Of a DNA stretch of 64,000 nt, positions 52,630-64,000 are shown one piece after another. Position numbers and translations under genes: made by a program. Each line of letters begins with the position of its first letter. Within the stretch, counting starts at the first letter, position 1. The notes beneath the pieces were generated by a model that saw only the letters and a program-made list of their open reading frames with translations, was not told the DNA's origin and ran no database searches. Source of the stretch: Pinus tabuliformis (lineage: Eukaryota > Streptophyta > Pinopsida > Pinales > Pinaceae); NCBI GenBank assembly GCA_031772625.1, contig CM062816.1, forward strand, positions 635,250,352-635,314,351, given 5' to 3'.

Positions 52630-55209
52630 ATTGTAACTGAGTAGTTAGCACAAATTTCTTGTCATTAATACTAACAAAGCCAACTAGCCATTTTCTAATT
52701 TCTTCTGAAGTAAAATCAATTGTATCATCAAATTGTTTTTCCATTGACTATTTTCTCTTATCCAATTCAAAGGTCGATGTATCTTTTGTAATCAATTTGG
52801 AATTCCATATAATGCATGGGCCATCTATATCTTGAAAAATTTGCATCTCCTTAAGAAAGACATCATTTCTCCTATTCTTTATGCTCTCTCATTGAAAAAT
52901 AATGTTTTCTAGTGTATTGATTCTTGTGGACTATCCAACTTTGGTTTGCCTCATTCAATTAGCATTTAGCAGTTCTCTGTTTTTCTTGTCTAGATTAGAC
53001 AATAATTGAATCCTTTTAGTAAAGGCAATTATTGACTAAATACTACATACTAATAGCAAGGATTCGATTAACATTTGTTAGTTCTTTGTTTTTCTTGTCC
53101 AAATCAGACAATAATTGAAGGCTTTGACTAAAAGCAAGTATTGTTAACGAAATATTTATCTTTGTTATTATTACTTCTCACCAAATCAAAAAATGAGTTG
53201 ATTTCTTGTGCTAGCCGTAGGAGAACATAAACCTCCTATCATGCATGTTTAATGATTTCTAACATATGACATATATTACTAAAAATATTACATTTGACTG
53301 CATGAACTAGCTGCAGAGCTCTAATAGATCCATGAGATGTTCTAGTAGTGGGAATTGCAAATCGCTGAGTTTGTATTGCAACTGGAGGTATCAACAAAGG
53401 ACTTGGATTTAAAGCATTTTCCAACATTTCTATTGTTGCTTTTAGTAACAAGTTCTCCACTTTTTGTTGCTCAATAGACACTGCAAGTGCATTCCTATTA
53501 GCTTCATGTCACTGTCAAAATACCTGTGGATGCAATTCCAAACATATGAACATTTGTTCTCATTTATCAATAATTTTTTCATCATGCATCCTTACTTTTG
53601 CAGATTTCAATATTTTACCGTCCCTGTTATAGTTTGCATTTTAAAAAGTGGTAAACTAATCATCAAAAATAGAAAATTCTTTGGCAATTTGCTCCATTAT
53701 TTTCTGATTTTCGTTCAAAGCAATATTGACCCAATTAGGTAGTGGAGTTTCAATCTCCTCATTGATAGCTTCTTATTTGTAGGGGACTTTTGCACTTTTC
53801 CAATTCAGTCATGTGCATTTTCTCTAGAATAAATGTTTGACGAGGCTCCTTGCCATCTCCAACCACTGATACCTGACCATGAATCAGTTGTGCAACTTTG
53901 ATATCTTTTCATTTTCTTTCTCTTGAAGATGAATCCAAATCAATTTCAGATATGCAAAGAGAAGGTTTCATAGGTTTTCTGCTTCTTTATTTGCACTTTG
54001 CTTCAATGCTAATACTTGCTTCATTAACAATTTCTCTAATAGTCATTGTCTCTTCTTGATTATTGCTTGGATCACTGTGACTCTTTTCACTTTCACTTGC
54101 AACTTTTGTGAACAAGCTCTCGCATTTGATGGCACCTAGATGTGTGATAAATAGGCCTTCTGGATCAACGTCTCACCAACCTTCAACTTCTTTTAAATTA
54201 AAACAATGCAAAGACTTCACAAACTCTGCAAGGTGGATTGTATTCTTTAGAGTTACTCGTCCAATGCAAAATGAAAAAGAAATAAACCATTTCTTATTTT
54301 TTTTTTCAAATTTAACTTTGCAATCGTAGTATTTCCTGTAGTCTTCGACAACAAAATACATGTCCATAATAATTCTTGGAAGCAATAATGGTTTACCTCG
54401 AAACCCATAAAATCGAATAACCATATTATTTCCTCTTTCTTCATGTATCCCTTTCCCCTAGAGGAAAACTTGTGCTTCACCAGATATTTGATCGGGTTCT
54501 CATCTAGTTATCATGCAAATAACCTACTTTACAAAAATATCTTGAATTAAACAAAAAATTGAAATAAATTCCTGCTTCCACATATGGGATAACGAAATTG
54601 CATCGGTTCTTTGTCAAAATTGAAATTAGGGTTATGTGGCAACTCATCAAAACTGTGATTCGACACAAGGGTTATTATAAGATATGCCATCATGAAGAAC
54701 CTACCACTCTTGAACAAATTTACTAATTGAAAAAACAATTCATTTGAAATAAGATCAACCTAGTCGAATACATTTTTATTATTATACGAATAATGGAGCA
54801 CATAGAGAATGAATATTGGGACACTGGCCGTAGTTTTTTGGCCCATTAAATGCACATACAACGAACATAATTCTCTAAACATTTCTCTGGAAAAAGTAAT
54901 ATCTAGAGAGGAAATATCAGAAGGAACCTCAAAAACTAGTGAAACAAACTCTTGTATGATTTCCAAGCCACTTTCTTGTGATTATAAAAAACTATTTGCT
55001 TTTGAAAAATCTAAGCACATATTCAGAATCAATAGCTTCAATATCCGCTTGAATGTTTCTGAAGTCAAAGAAATACGAGCACCTTTGGCTGGTAGCTTAA
55101 TTGTTTTTGTTGTTAAATCAAATTTATTTGTGCATAAATAAATGATTTCTATGAAATCAAATTCTTTTGGAATGGATGTAGCATTCGCTAATCTAGTAGA
55201 CCAAATCTT
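52630..55209 (-). pseudogene. H2: second copy of family H (right of element F, cut by element E)
   Basis: Minus-strand words follow the order of H1: IPKEFDFIEIIYLCTNKFDL with ISLTSETFKRILKL (about 55180-55040) align with the H1 words FLEIIRLCCENYD and FHITLDSINQML. LCSLYVHLMGQKTTASVPIF follows (about 54870-54800). IIWLFDFMG and a FGFRGKPLLLPR-like word (about 54430-54350) match the H1 IRIYG...YRLPRY domain. EQQKVENLLLKATIEMLENA (about 53470) and DFTSEEIRKWLVGFVSINDK (about 52710-52650) match the coiled-coil part. Many breaks. Element E interrupts at 55210, so the N-terminus is not in view. Confidence 0.55.
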
Positions 55210-55963
55210 TGTTGAAAAAAATGATAATACTGAGAGGGGGGGTGAATCGGTATTAAGGCTAATTTTAAATTTTTATTCCAATTTACTTTTCTGATTCATA
55301 CTTGGCAACCATCCATATAATGAGCAACAATATAAAATCAACATACAAGCACACACCATGAGCATCATACACATGAGACATAAGGTTTTACGTGGAAATC
55401 CTTCTGGGAAAAAACCACCAAAGCTTGTTGTCGTTATTGATGTAAATAATAAAACCTACTCTATTACATCAATATGTTTTGTGAGAACACACTTACAGGA
55501 AGCACCAAATACCTTTGATTGTTTGCTAGCACTGACTAGCAGGAAGCACCATGTGAGGCACCGACATCATGAATTTTTTTCAAGAACCAACTTGCAGGTC
55601 CTTGGTTTTTGCAAGCCAACTTGTAGGAGGCACCAACCCCCAAGCCTTGTCAAGCACCCACTAGAGATGGAAGAACAAACTTCCTGTATGTAGGCACCAA
55701 CCCACACTCAAATAGGAACTGTATTTTCTTTGTAATTGGAAGCGACTCTTCTTGATCTCAGCTTTCTTCTTTGCTCACTCTGCTCACACTGTACATTCTA
55801 CAACAACCCACTGATCTTCTCAACAATAGTTACTCATCGCAGTCCATGCAACTCTGTTATATTATCTTCATCAACAGTCACTTAGCTCTTGGCCTTTTTT
55901 TCTCCGCAACAAACACACAACTCTCAACCTTCTTTCTCTGCATAATCCCCTTTGACCTTTCTT

Positions 55964-56135
55964 GTAGCACAGGCACTTTCGACCTTTCTTACACAACACA
56001 GGCGACTTCAGCCTTGCTCACACAACACAAGAAACTGCAACCTTGCTCACACAACACAGGAAACTATGACCTTGCTCACAGCAATGCACATGCAACTTCC
56101 GCCTTTCACACAACACATAAGAAACTTTCGGCCTT
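55964..56135. repeat. ~30-bp tandem in element E LTR
   Basis: About five or six units of CTTGCTCACACAACACAGGA followed by AACT(G/A)(C/T)(A/G)AC. The 5' LTR has a related but rearranged set near 62800-62990. Confidence 0.8.
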
Positions 56136-57789
56136 TACTCATAGCAACACAGCTCTCGGGGTCTCTTACCTCTACATAGGCCTTCTTGGCCTTTCTCTAC
56201 AGAACTAGTTCTCCTTAAACCTTACACAAGAGTGCACTCCCTCAGAACTTTTCCACTTAGCTCACTTGCAACTATGCTGTTTTCCCCCACTTTTCTCATC
56301 TGAGTTTGTGGGTTTTGTTCCTCTGCTGCCCCCTGATCGATTCTGCCACTCTGTCCTGCATTCACACTACGCAAGTGTACATGAGCATGGATCTTACATT
56401 CTATTGCTACATTTTCCTTGGTCTCTGCCACTGCATTAACCATGAGAATGGGCAATTAACAATTTCTCCATACTTAGAATGAATTCTCAATCCACCTACA
56501 CACTCTAGCAGGCATAATCCTCTTTGTGTGCAACTCTCTTGTCGCTGAGGCTCTCTGCATAAGGTAGACTCTGCTACCTATCCTTTGGCTTCCTCCTTGT
56601 ACTTAGGTATGGACTTCCTTGCTACTGTAGCGTCTCTTGTCGATTTCTTGTCATAGTGCAGAAACAATGATCGACCTTCCAGTCCTTCATCGCCTAATTG
56701 CATGGAGCTCCATGCCGAGAAATTAATTCTCAGATGACCTGCACACTACTTCATGAGTCTTGTACTTTCATTTAACTCACTGAAGACATGCATCAGAGCA
56801 CAAATATGGCTTGTCTCACCTCAAGGCAGAACCAACACTCTTTCTTGAAGATCGTGGTCCTTGCTGCCTTGACCTAATGATCTCTAATAGTCACCATTAC
56901 TTCTGATACCAACAACTCTATTTCCGCATTCAATCTCACAGCTACCGAACCATACGTCTTTACCTCTCTGTACTGCACTATCGGAAAAATTTCACATCGT
57001 TACACAATAGTGGTACAATGTTTTTTCCGGGGTCAATCTTCCTTTGCTAATTCTCTGTGGGCTTGGCTCTATGGATTGATATGACCAAGAGCCTACCCAG
57101 TATCAGAAGCTCCCTCTATCGAAACTTTTTCAATAACCAACTATTCTGAAGTTCTGTAATCCTCCGATTTCTGAGCTCCTTCTACTTAGCCCTCATAGTG
57201 AACTTCTCAAAATAGGACCGCTGCCTGTGACCTTCCACTTAACATTAAGGTGCTAAACCTTCAGACTCCTGTTGGTGGCCATTCTCCCTTTGTTAAATTC
57301 TCTGCACCCTTGGTTCTTTGACCTCTCACAACCATGTGCCAACCCATTATCAAAATCCCTCTATATCGGAACTTTTCCAAATTCCAACCGTTCTAAAGTT
57401 TAGATGTCTTCAACCTTTGATGGCCGACTTCCAATATGACGTCATCAACCCATGTGGCGACTCCTTAGTTATGACACATTTCACTCAATTCTGGCTCATT
57501 AGCCTACCTAAGAAGGTTGAATATTCCTGCCATGTGTCCTTCCGTATTGCCACATCATGTTGACTTCAGCTGCCACTGTACCTTATCAGAGCCAATAAGA
57601 TTCTGCCATGTGTCCTTGTTGGAGCCAATCACATGCATCCATGTGTCCTACTAGAGGAGAGAGAGGAGGACCCATCAACCTTGGTTTTGCGCTGAAATCC
57701 TTTATTTATTCTCTTTTTGCATTCCTCGATGCTCTTAAAGGCTTATCGACACTTATTGATATCACAATATTTTAAAGGTTCCTCATTTG

Positions 57790-58105
57790 ACAAAGTTCGA
57801 TGTTTTGATATGCCAATCTCCAGGATTTCAATATCCTCCAACCTCTGATACCACCTTCTTCGGTGTATCACACCTCCAATATTCTAATATCGCTGATATT
57901 CTGACCTCCGACATTCCAATGCATCGATCTCTGGGGTTCTGATCTCTTGATGTGCCGATACGTTGACCTCTGATCGACGATGCCCCGATATGCTAACCTC
58001 CAATCTTTCGATGCACCGATATGATGTACCTCTGACATTTCGATCTATGATATGCCAATTTGTTGGATGTGCTGATTTCTGATATCTTGGATATTTGATA
58101 TTCCA
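57790..58105. repeat. Degenerate ~25-30-bp tandem rich in GATATG and CCTCTGA words
   Basis: About ten loose repeats of a (T/C)CGAT(A/G)TGC(C/T)GA...ACCTC(T/C)GA pattern, for example CGATATGCTAACCTCCAATC near 57978. No coding signal. It lies in the 3' LTR of element E; the matching part of the 5' LTR is outside the window. Confidence 0.65.
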
Positions 58106-58590
58106 ACCTTCTTAGGACTTCAAGTCCTTGATCATTGGCAAGCCATAACTTTTGATCAAGGGGTATATTTTTGGACTTCCGCATATCGTTGGAAAGCTCT
58201 TCCAAAGCACTTTCGAATGGAAAGGATCTGATGCAGGTTTTTATCCCATTTGCTACGTCCAAGATGGATCCAAAATTTCTGCCATTATTCTGCTCCTTGA
58301 CTTTTCAGACAACTAAAATCAACCCACCATGGTGAGCCTTTGCATGAAGTCTGCAACTACCATGCGTTTCATCCTGGTCCATCATTGCCAACATCTACTG
58401 TGCCAAGCATCCAAGTTAGTCTGGTTGACATCAATTCCAACCTTCCTGCCAATAATTATGCAATTCTCTTGCCAACAGTTAGGAAATTCCAGCTGCCCAA
58501 CACATCTCCCCAGCATGACTGTTGACATCAATGCCAACACACCTGCAGATGCCTTCACTGGGCCACTAGCCATCTAGAAAATGCCAACTA

Positions 58591-60289
58591 TCAGATAATT
58601 TCCCACTTTGGCATTGATGGCAACACTCCATCCTTCTCTTCATGTGATGTCTAAACTTCATGCTGCTTCCACACATCTCATTGCATGAGACGCCAATGAC
58701 CTGCTTTCTTCTACACAGGCCATCAAAACTTCTCCATAGATTCTCTCCCCCTTTGACATAAATAACAAGGGGATACTAGCTGCCTTTCTCTCCCCATGCA
58801 ATCACTTGGGTTTGAAGACCAGAGTCTAGCTGTTGAGATGTGCATTCTACTTTGCAAACATCTCTTTGAGGACTGTCATTGCTACTGCTCCGTAAACTGG
58901 GCATACTTGATATGCTCCCCCTAAACATATACTGCCTCTAATTTGAATGCCTCCAGATTTGGACACCTTATGGATTCCAACTAAGTACTCTCTCCACTGC
59001 TCATGGTATTGCTGTTGGCAGTTGCTGCAAATACCAATTAATGATGATGCATTTTAGATCGCACTTCACTACTGCTGCTGCTTTCAAGATTGTGCTCACA
59101 ATATTTGAGTATCTACACTTCTCCCCTTGAGATCATACTTATTCAATAGGGACTGCTTCTCAACTAATAACAATTGCACCAAAGGAAATGATACAAATGG
59201 AACAATGTATTAGGAAAACTCTAATACTTTCTTTCAGAAAGAAATGTCCATTTGCACACAAGGTTACTCATCGTGAGACCAACACAACCAATTGACATAG
59301 CGATACAAATTGAGGGTTAAGGGCCATGAAAATCTTGCACCAATTGTGTTTCATGAACATAAGACTGCTATGCATAATCAAACTCACAAATGAAATAAGG
59401 GTATTTCACCCAATATGCAAACCTTTCATTTGCTCAAAAATCTCCCTTTCTGAGGCTACCCATTGTTTCCTGCTACTGCTTATCAAAGCAGCTCCCCTTG
59501 AGCCAATTCTCTTTGATATCTTGGAATTGATTTCTTGCCTCTGTGTGGGGACTGATCTTGTAGACCTAACTTGACTGTGAGCTTCCTGTCATTCCACACT
59601 TCCATTGCAACCCATCTTCTTCTCACAACATAAGATATTTTTGTGTAATTTTCATGCTGGCTTCACTCTTCAATGTTGATACATTCAAAATAAACCAATT
59701 TATCTTGTAATTAGTAAGAAAGCACAATCATACCTTCACCAATCAGATGCACCTTTCCGTCCATTCCTTTTAGCTTGCTGCATCTGACTTATTCGACCTC
59801 CCTTGAGGCCCTTGTCTTCCTTTACTGAAGAGAAACAAAGGATCTACTCCCCTTGAGCAATAATCTCCCTTCTTCCTCCAAACCTTCAATGGACGAGTCT
59901 TGATAGAAGCATTTCTCTCCAGCTTCTTCTTTTCCCATGTTTGGGCTTCTTCTCAGCTACACATGGATAGAGGAATCTTATCCTTCAATTCCACCTTCTT
60001 AGACCAACCAGTCTTGCTACCATTTTGATTTGTTTCCAAGAGAATGGTAATTGGGTTATTTATGCTTCCTTTCTTTACCTGAAGCTTGCGTTCATTACAA
60101 CAAGCGTCTAGAAAGGGTTTTCTCACAGGAATATGAGAATCATCCTTCTTAATTTTTCTCTGATTTTTCTTTAGAGACAAGTCGACACCTTGATGATTTC
60201 TCCTTCCATTATTCACCATGCTCTCTTTACTCAGAGCACTAAAGACATTCTTGAATTCATTTCGTTGCATTTCCTAGAATGTATGCTTC
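58591..60289. other. Element E non-coding internal region
   Basis: No domain-bearing frame. CT-rich words (TCTCCCC, CTCCCCTTGAG) recur near 58745-58790, 59120, 59490 and 59845, giving purine-rich runs on the element's coding strand. Polymerase genes would be expected here in an autonomous copia element and are not seen. Confidence 0.55.
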
Positions 60290-61960
60290 GACTTCCCATG
60301 CCTTCAACAAGCTTCCTTGTGCCCAAATTTTCCGCAATTGTAGCATTTGACTTGGCCTAGGAACAAAACTCCTATTGCGGTTAGCATGCCTTCTCCTAGC
60401 CTGTTTATGCATTCTTAGGTTGTTGCTACCTAGCACAACTTGTTTCCTTGCATGCTATCTACAGTCTATGGCTTTATGTCCAAAATGATTGCAAGAAAAA
60501 AAATACCCATAAAAGGGACTTTGATGAAAAATATTACCTTTTCCTTTAAGGCTTTGTCCTTGAGTAGGAAAGGACCTCTGCTGGCTCTTCATGTGCCTTC
60601 CACGAGAGTTTGCATTACTATCATGCACTCTCTCTTGCAGCTGCCTAGACCTCTTCTGCTGCATTAATGACTGCTGCTTCTTAGCGTTCTGCTGTTGCCT
60701 TTCCTTCTCTTGTCGTTGCTACTTTCCATGCTACTTCTGTCGTCCAACAACATTTATTTATTTGTTATTGATGGAAACTTAGACTCCCTTTACCTAGGAA
60801 GTTGACCCTTTAGCCTTTACCTTATTAGAGCTAGGTTTTTCCTTGAAACCCATACCAATCTTGATGAGAGGGGATATTTTCTTACGAAGCATCTCATCTA
60901 AGAATTTCTTGCTCCCCTCAAGCTTCTGAAAATAAGACACTGCTTTATTTGAATTTTCTAAGTCATATCTCAATGAGACTACCTCATTTTGTATTCTCCC
61001 ATAGTAAGCTTCCTTCTCACCCAGCTGATTGGTTAACTTTCCATTCAGTCTGCTAGCCTCTTCTTGTTGAGAATTTAGATCAACTAATGCTTTTCTCAAC
61101 CTTTCATTCTCAACCTCATAAATTATCAGTTGCTCCTCTTGCTTGATATTTTCCTCTGATAGATCCTTGATCTCTTTTAGAGCTGAGATCAACCTATTTC
61201 TAGAAAAGATCCTTTCATTTAGAACCTTTTATTCACTACCAAAGGTGCTAGTTGAGTTACCATAGAGATCTAAAGCCATCTATGTGTCCATGGAGTCTTC
61301 CATAGGTCTAAGGGTTATCCCTTCATCATCACTACCAAGGGTATTCTAATTTGCTCCTATGGATGAGCTCACCGAGAATCTCTCTTCTTCCTTTAAGGAT
61401 TCCTCTTTTGCTATTGCTACTAAAGTGGATATATCTTAATTAAAATTACTATATGCATAGCTATCTCTATCTTCTAATGATACACATGTACATCTAGATA
61501 GTGAAGAATCTATCGCTTTGCACTTATACATAACAAAAAATTACCTTATGAGCAATAAGATCTCCCTTCCAAGACTTCTTCATCACCACCAGGAGTGTGA
61601 TGAGAAACAACTTCTCCATGTTCTGGTTCATTGCTAGAGCAGCAGGGCTCCTTATCCTTTTCTTGAGCCACATGGATATCTCCACCATACAGAAATTGTA
61701 GTCTATCTAAGATTTCCTTTGCTAACTCACAATGCCTCACTTTATCAAAATCCGACTTAGATAACCCCTTCATGATAATATTTCGGGCTTCTTCATTATG
61801 CTCACTCTTTTCTCCATTCAATACGGAGAGCCACATATCAAAATCTAAAGCCATTAAATAGGTTACCATTCTAACCTTCCAAATTTCATACCATAGCTCA
61901 TCCACTGATCTATATAAAAATGGAACTCCTTCTGCTATTAACCAAGGCCAATTATCCATT
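60290..61960 (-). pseudogene. Element E gag-like region: capsid helix, coiled coil, zinc knuckles
   Basis: Minus strand in order: WYEIWKVRMVTYLMALDFDM with AKEILDRLQFLYGG (about 61890-61690), the UBN2/copia-gag capsid pattern; an acidic linker; a coiled coil EEQLIIYEVENERLRKALVD and QEEASRLNGKLTNQLGEKEA (about 61190-60800); then CCHC knuckles CFSCNHFGHKAIDC (about 60500-60458) and CYNCGKFGHKEAC (about 60350-60308). The same plan as element C's gag, and the clearest evidence that these families are copia-like. Several breaks. Confidence 0.75.
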
Positions 61961-62010
61961 ATTTCCCTTTGATCTACCTTCTAGCGATTAAGCTATTCCT
62001 GAAGGAATTT

Positions 62011-62023
62011 GGCTCTGATACCA
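62011..62023 (-). other. Element E primer-binding site
   Basis: Minus strand TGGTATCAGAGCC, two bases from the LTR edge at 62026. Confidence 0.9.
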
Positions 62024-62025
62024 AT

Positions 62026-64000
62026 TGTTGGAAACAATGATAATACTGAGAGGGGGGTGAATCAGTATTAAGGCTAATTTTAACTTTTTATGCCAATTTA
62101 CTTTTTTTGATTCATACTTGGCAACCATCCATATAATGAGAAGCAATATAAAATCAACATACAAGCACACACCATGAGCATCATACACATGAGACACAAG
62201 GTTTTACGTGGAAACCCTTTCAGGAAAAAAACACCAAATCTTGTTGTTGTTATTGATGTAAATAAGAGCACCTACTCTATTACATCAATTTGTTTTGTGA
62301 GCACCCACTCACAGGAAGCACCAACTCCCTTTGATTGTTTTCTAGCACCAACTAGCAGGAAGCACCAACTCCCTCTTTTTGTAGACACCTGTCTAGCTTA
62401 CTAGAAGCATCATGTGAGGCACCGACCTCATATATTTTTTGCAAGCACCAACTTGCAGTTCCTTGGATTTTTTCAGGCCAATTTTCAAGAGGCACCAACC
62501 CCTAAGCCTTCTCAAGCACCCACTAGAGATGGAAGCACCGAATTCCTGTATGTAGGCACCAACCCACACAGATAGGAATTGTATGTCCTCTGTAATTGGC
62601 AACCACTTTGCCTGATCTCAACTTTTTTCTCTTCTCACTCTACTCACTCTGCAGTAGCCCAATGATCTTCTCAACAATAGTCACTCACCGCAGTCCACAC
62701 AACTCTGTTCTCTACTCTTCATCAGTAGTCACTCAACTCTTGGCCTTTTTCTCTCCCCAACACATACACAACTATCGACCTTCTTTCTCTACAGAGGCAC
62801 CTTCAATCTTTCTTGCATCATAGGAACTTCCAACCTTTCTTACACATCACATGTGACTTCAGCCTTGCTCATACAACACAGGAAACTACGACCTTTCTCA
62901 CACACCACATGCAACTACGACCTTGATCACAATAGTGCATAAACAACTTTCGCCTTCCACATAATACACAAGAAAATTTCGGACTTTAATCACAACAATG
63001 AAGCTCTCAGGGTCTCTTACCTCTACATAGGAATTCTCAGCCTTATTCTGCAGAACTAGCTCTCTGTCGGCCTTAAACAACAGTGCACTCCCTCAGAACT
63101 TTTCCACTTAGCTCACTTGCAACCATTCTACTTTCCCCCACTTTGCTCATCTAAGCTCCTCGGTTTTGTTCCTCTGCTGCCCCCGATTGATTACCACTTT
63201 GTCCTGCATTCAAACTGCACTAGTGTACCTCGACATGGATCTTCCATTCTATTGCTGTGTCTGCCTTGGTCTCTACCACTGCATTAACCATGAGAATGGG
63301 CAATTGACCATTTCTCCATAATGAGAATGAATTCTCAGTCCATCTGCACACTCCACTAGGCACAATCCTCGCTGTGTGCAAATCTCTTGTCATTGAGGCT
63401 CTCTGTGCAAGGTAGACTCTACTACCTTTCCTCTGGCTTCCCCCTTGTACTTAGGCATGGCCTTCCTTGCTAATGTAGCATCTCATGTCTCTTTCTTTTC
63501 ACAGTGCAGATACATTGATCGACCTTGCAGTCCTTCATCGCCTGACTGCATGGAGCTCCACGCTGAGAAATTAATTCTAAGATGATCTTCAGACTACTTC
63601 ATGAGTCCCATAATTTAATTTAACTCACTGAATATGTGCATCGGAGCAGAAATATGGATTGTCTCACCTTAAGGAAGACCCAACACTCTTTCTCGAAGAT
63701 CGTGGTCCTTGTTGCCTTGAACCAACGATCTCTAACAGTCGCCATTACTTTTGAGACCAACTCCTCTTGCAGCATTCAATCTCGCAGCTTCCGACCCATA
63801 TGTCTTTACCTCTCTATATTGCATTATCGAAGAAATTTCACATTGTTACACCATAGTGGTACAATGTTCTTGCTAGGGCCAATCTTCCTTTGCTACTGCT
63901 CTGCGCACTTGGCTTTATTGATTTACATGACCAAGAGCCTACCTAATATCAGATGCTCCCTCTATCGAAACTTTTTCAATAAACAACTGTTCTGAAGTTC
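62026..64000 (-). repeat. Element E 5' LTR (cut by window end)
   Basis: Starts TGTTGGAAACAATG with the hairpin AATACTGA/TCAGTATT (62042-62069). Collinear with 55210 to about 57170, with small length differences (for example an extra GGAAGCACC-type block near 62350-62410). Confidence 0.9.

Larger units (their letters stand above)
55210..58590 (-). repeat. Element E 3' LTR, about 3.4 kb
   Basis: Starts TGTTGAAA, followed by the AATACTGA/TCGGTATT hairpin (55226-55254). The right edge is placed at AATGCCAAC(T/A) near 58590 by analogy with element C and is uncertain. It contains a ~30-bp tandem (55964-56135) and a degenerate GATATG/CCGAT-rich tandem (57790-58105). The ORF-like stretch 57993-58262 lies wholly in this LTR. 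Confidence 0.65.
55210..64000 (-). mobile_element. Element E: gag-only LTR element (Ty1/copia-like gag), runs past window end
   Basis: Minus strand: 3' LTR from 55210 to about 58590, internal region to 62024, Met-type primer site 62011-62023, 5' LTR from 62026 beyond 64000. Gag-type remnants lie at 60290-61960; no protease, integrase, RT or RNase H was recognised in the 3.4-kb interior. LTR portions differ by roughly 8% over the first 330 bp by eye. Several breaks. It shares the G-run hairpin at the LTR edge and the knuckle-rich gag with element C, suggesting related families. Confidence 0.8.

Noticed and set aside
57993-58262. 89-codon minus-strand frame with a protein-like look
   Set aside because: It sits inside the element E LTR, overlaps the degenerate tandem, and shows no family signature I can defend.

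Overview
This is repeat-dominated nuclear DNA from a large plant genome. I see no intact ordinary gene. Almost every recognisable stretch belongs to an LTR retrotransposon, often nested in another. Most elements use a primer-binding site matching the 3' end of initiator-Met tRNA (TGGTATCAGAGC or TGGTATCAAAGC). Very long LTRs (1.9 to about 3.4 kb), heavy nesting and strong decay suggest a gymnosperm, probably a conifer, but that is inference and no marker gene confirms it.

Layout. 1-340: AT-rich DNA with two diverged 120-bp units. 341-8249: minus-strand Ty3/gypsy element A, whose 1.86-kb LTR holds a complete-ended plus-strand chromovirus (5112-8137, TSD CCCAC). 8250-11211: minus-strand Ty3/gypsy element B, ending in an LTR shared with a second, tail-only internal region (11212-11770). 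12834-13383 and 28345-29133: one GC-rich promoter-like region with repeated ACGTCA motifs, split by element C. 13384-28344: element C, a minus-strand gag-only LTR element with 1.93-kb LTRs about 1.5% diverged. Inside it at 18010-26130 is element D (plus strand, TSD CCATA, LTRs about 1% diverged), with gag-like and protease-like ORFs, no recognisable RT or integrase, and a long non-coding region full of stem-loops. 29134-32774: broken gene H1 of an unrecognised protein family. 33985-39503: Ty3/gypsy element G, a relative of B, carrying a 1.1-kb LTR-type insertion with TSD GCATA. 39504-40640: remnant of a replication protein A-like host gene. 40645-46300: AT-rich DNA without a recognised gene. 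46325-55209: H2, a second copy of family H on the minus strand, split by element F (46440-52629, gag-only, 2.4-kb LTRs with tRNA-like boxes) and cut at its 5' side by element E (55210 to beyond 64000, gag-only, about 3.4-kb LTR).

The main points are: (1) element D carries a series of hairpins whose stems differ but whose loops share a CTCGTTAAAA-like motif, which looks like a structured RNA; (2) four different LTR families here carry gag but no visible polymerase and must have been moved by partners; (3) families C and E share a G-run hairpin beside the primer site; (4) family H is an unrecognised protein family at two loci, both hit by these elements. Divergence figures are counts by eye.
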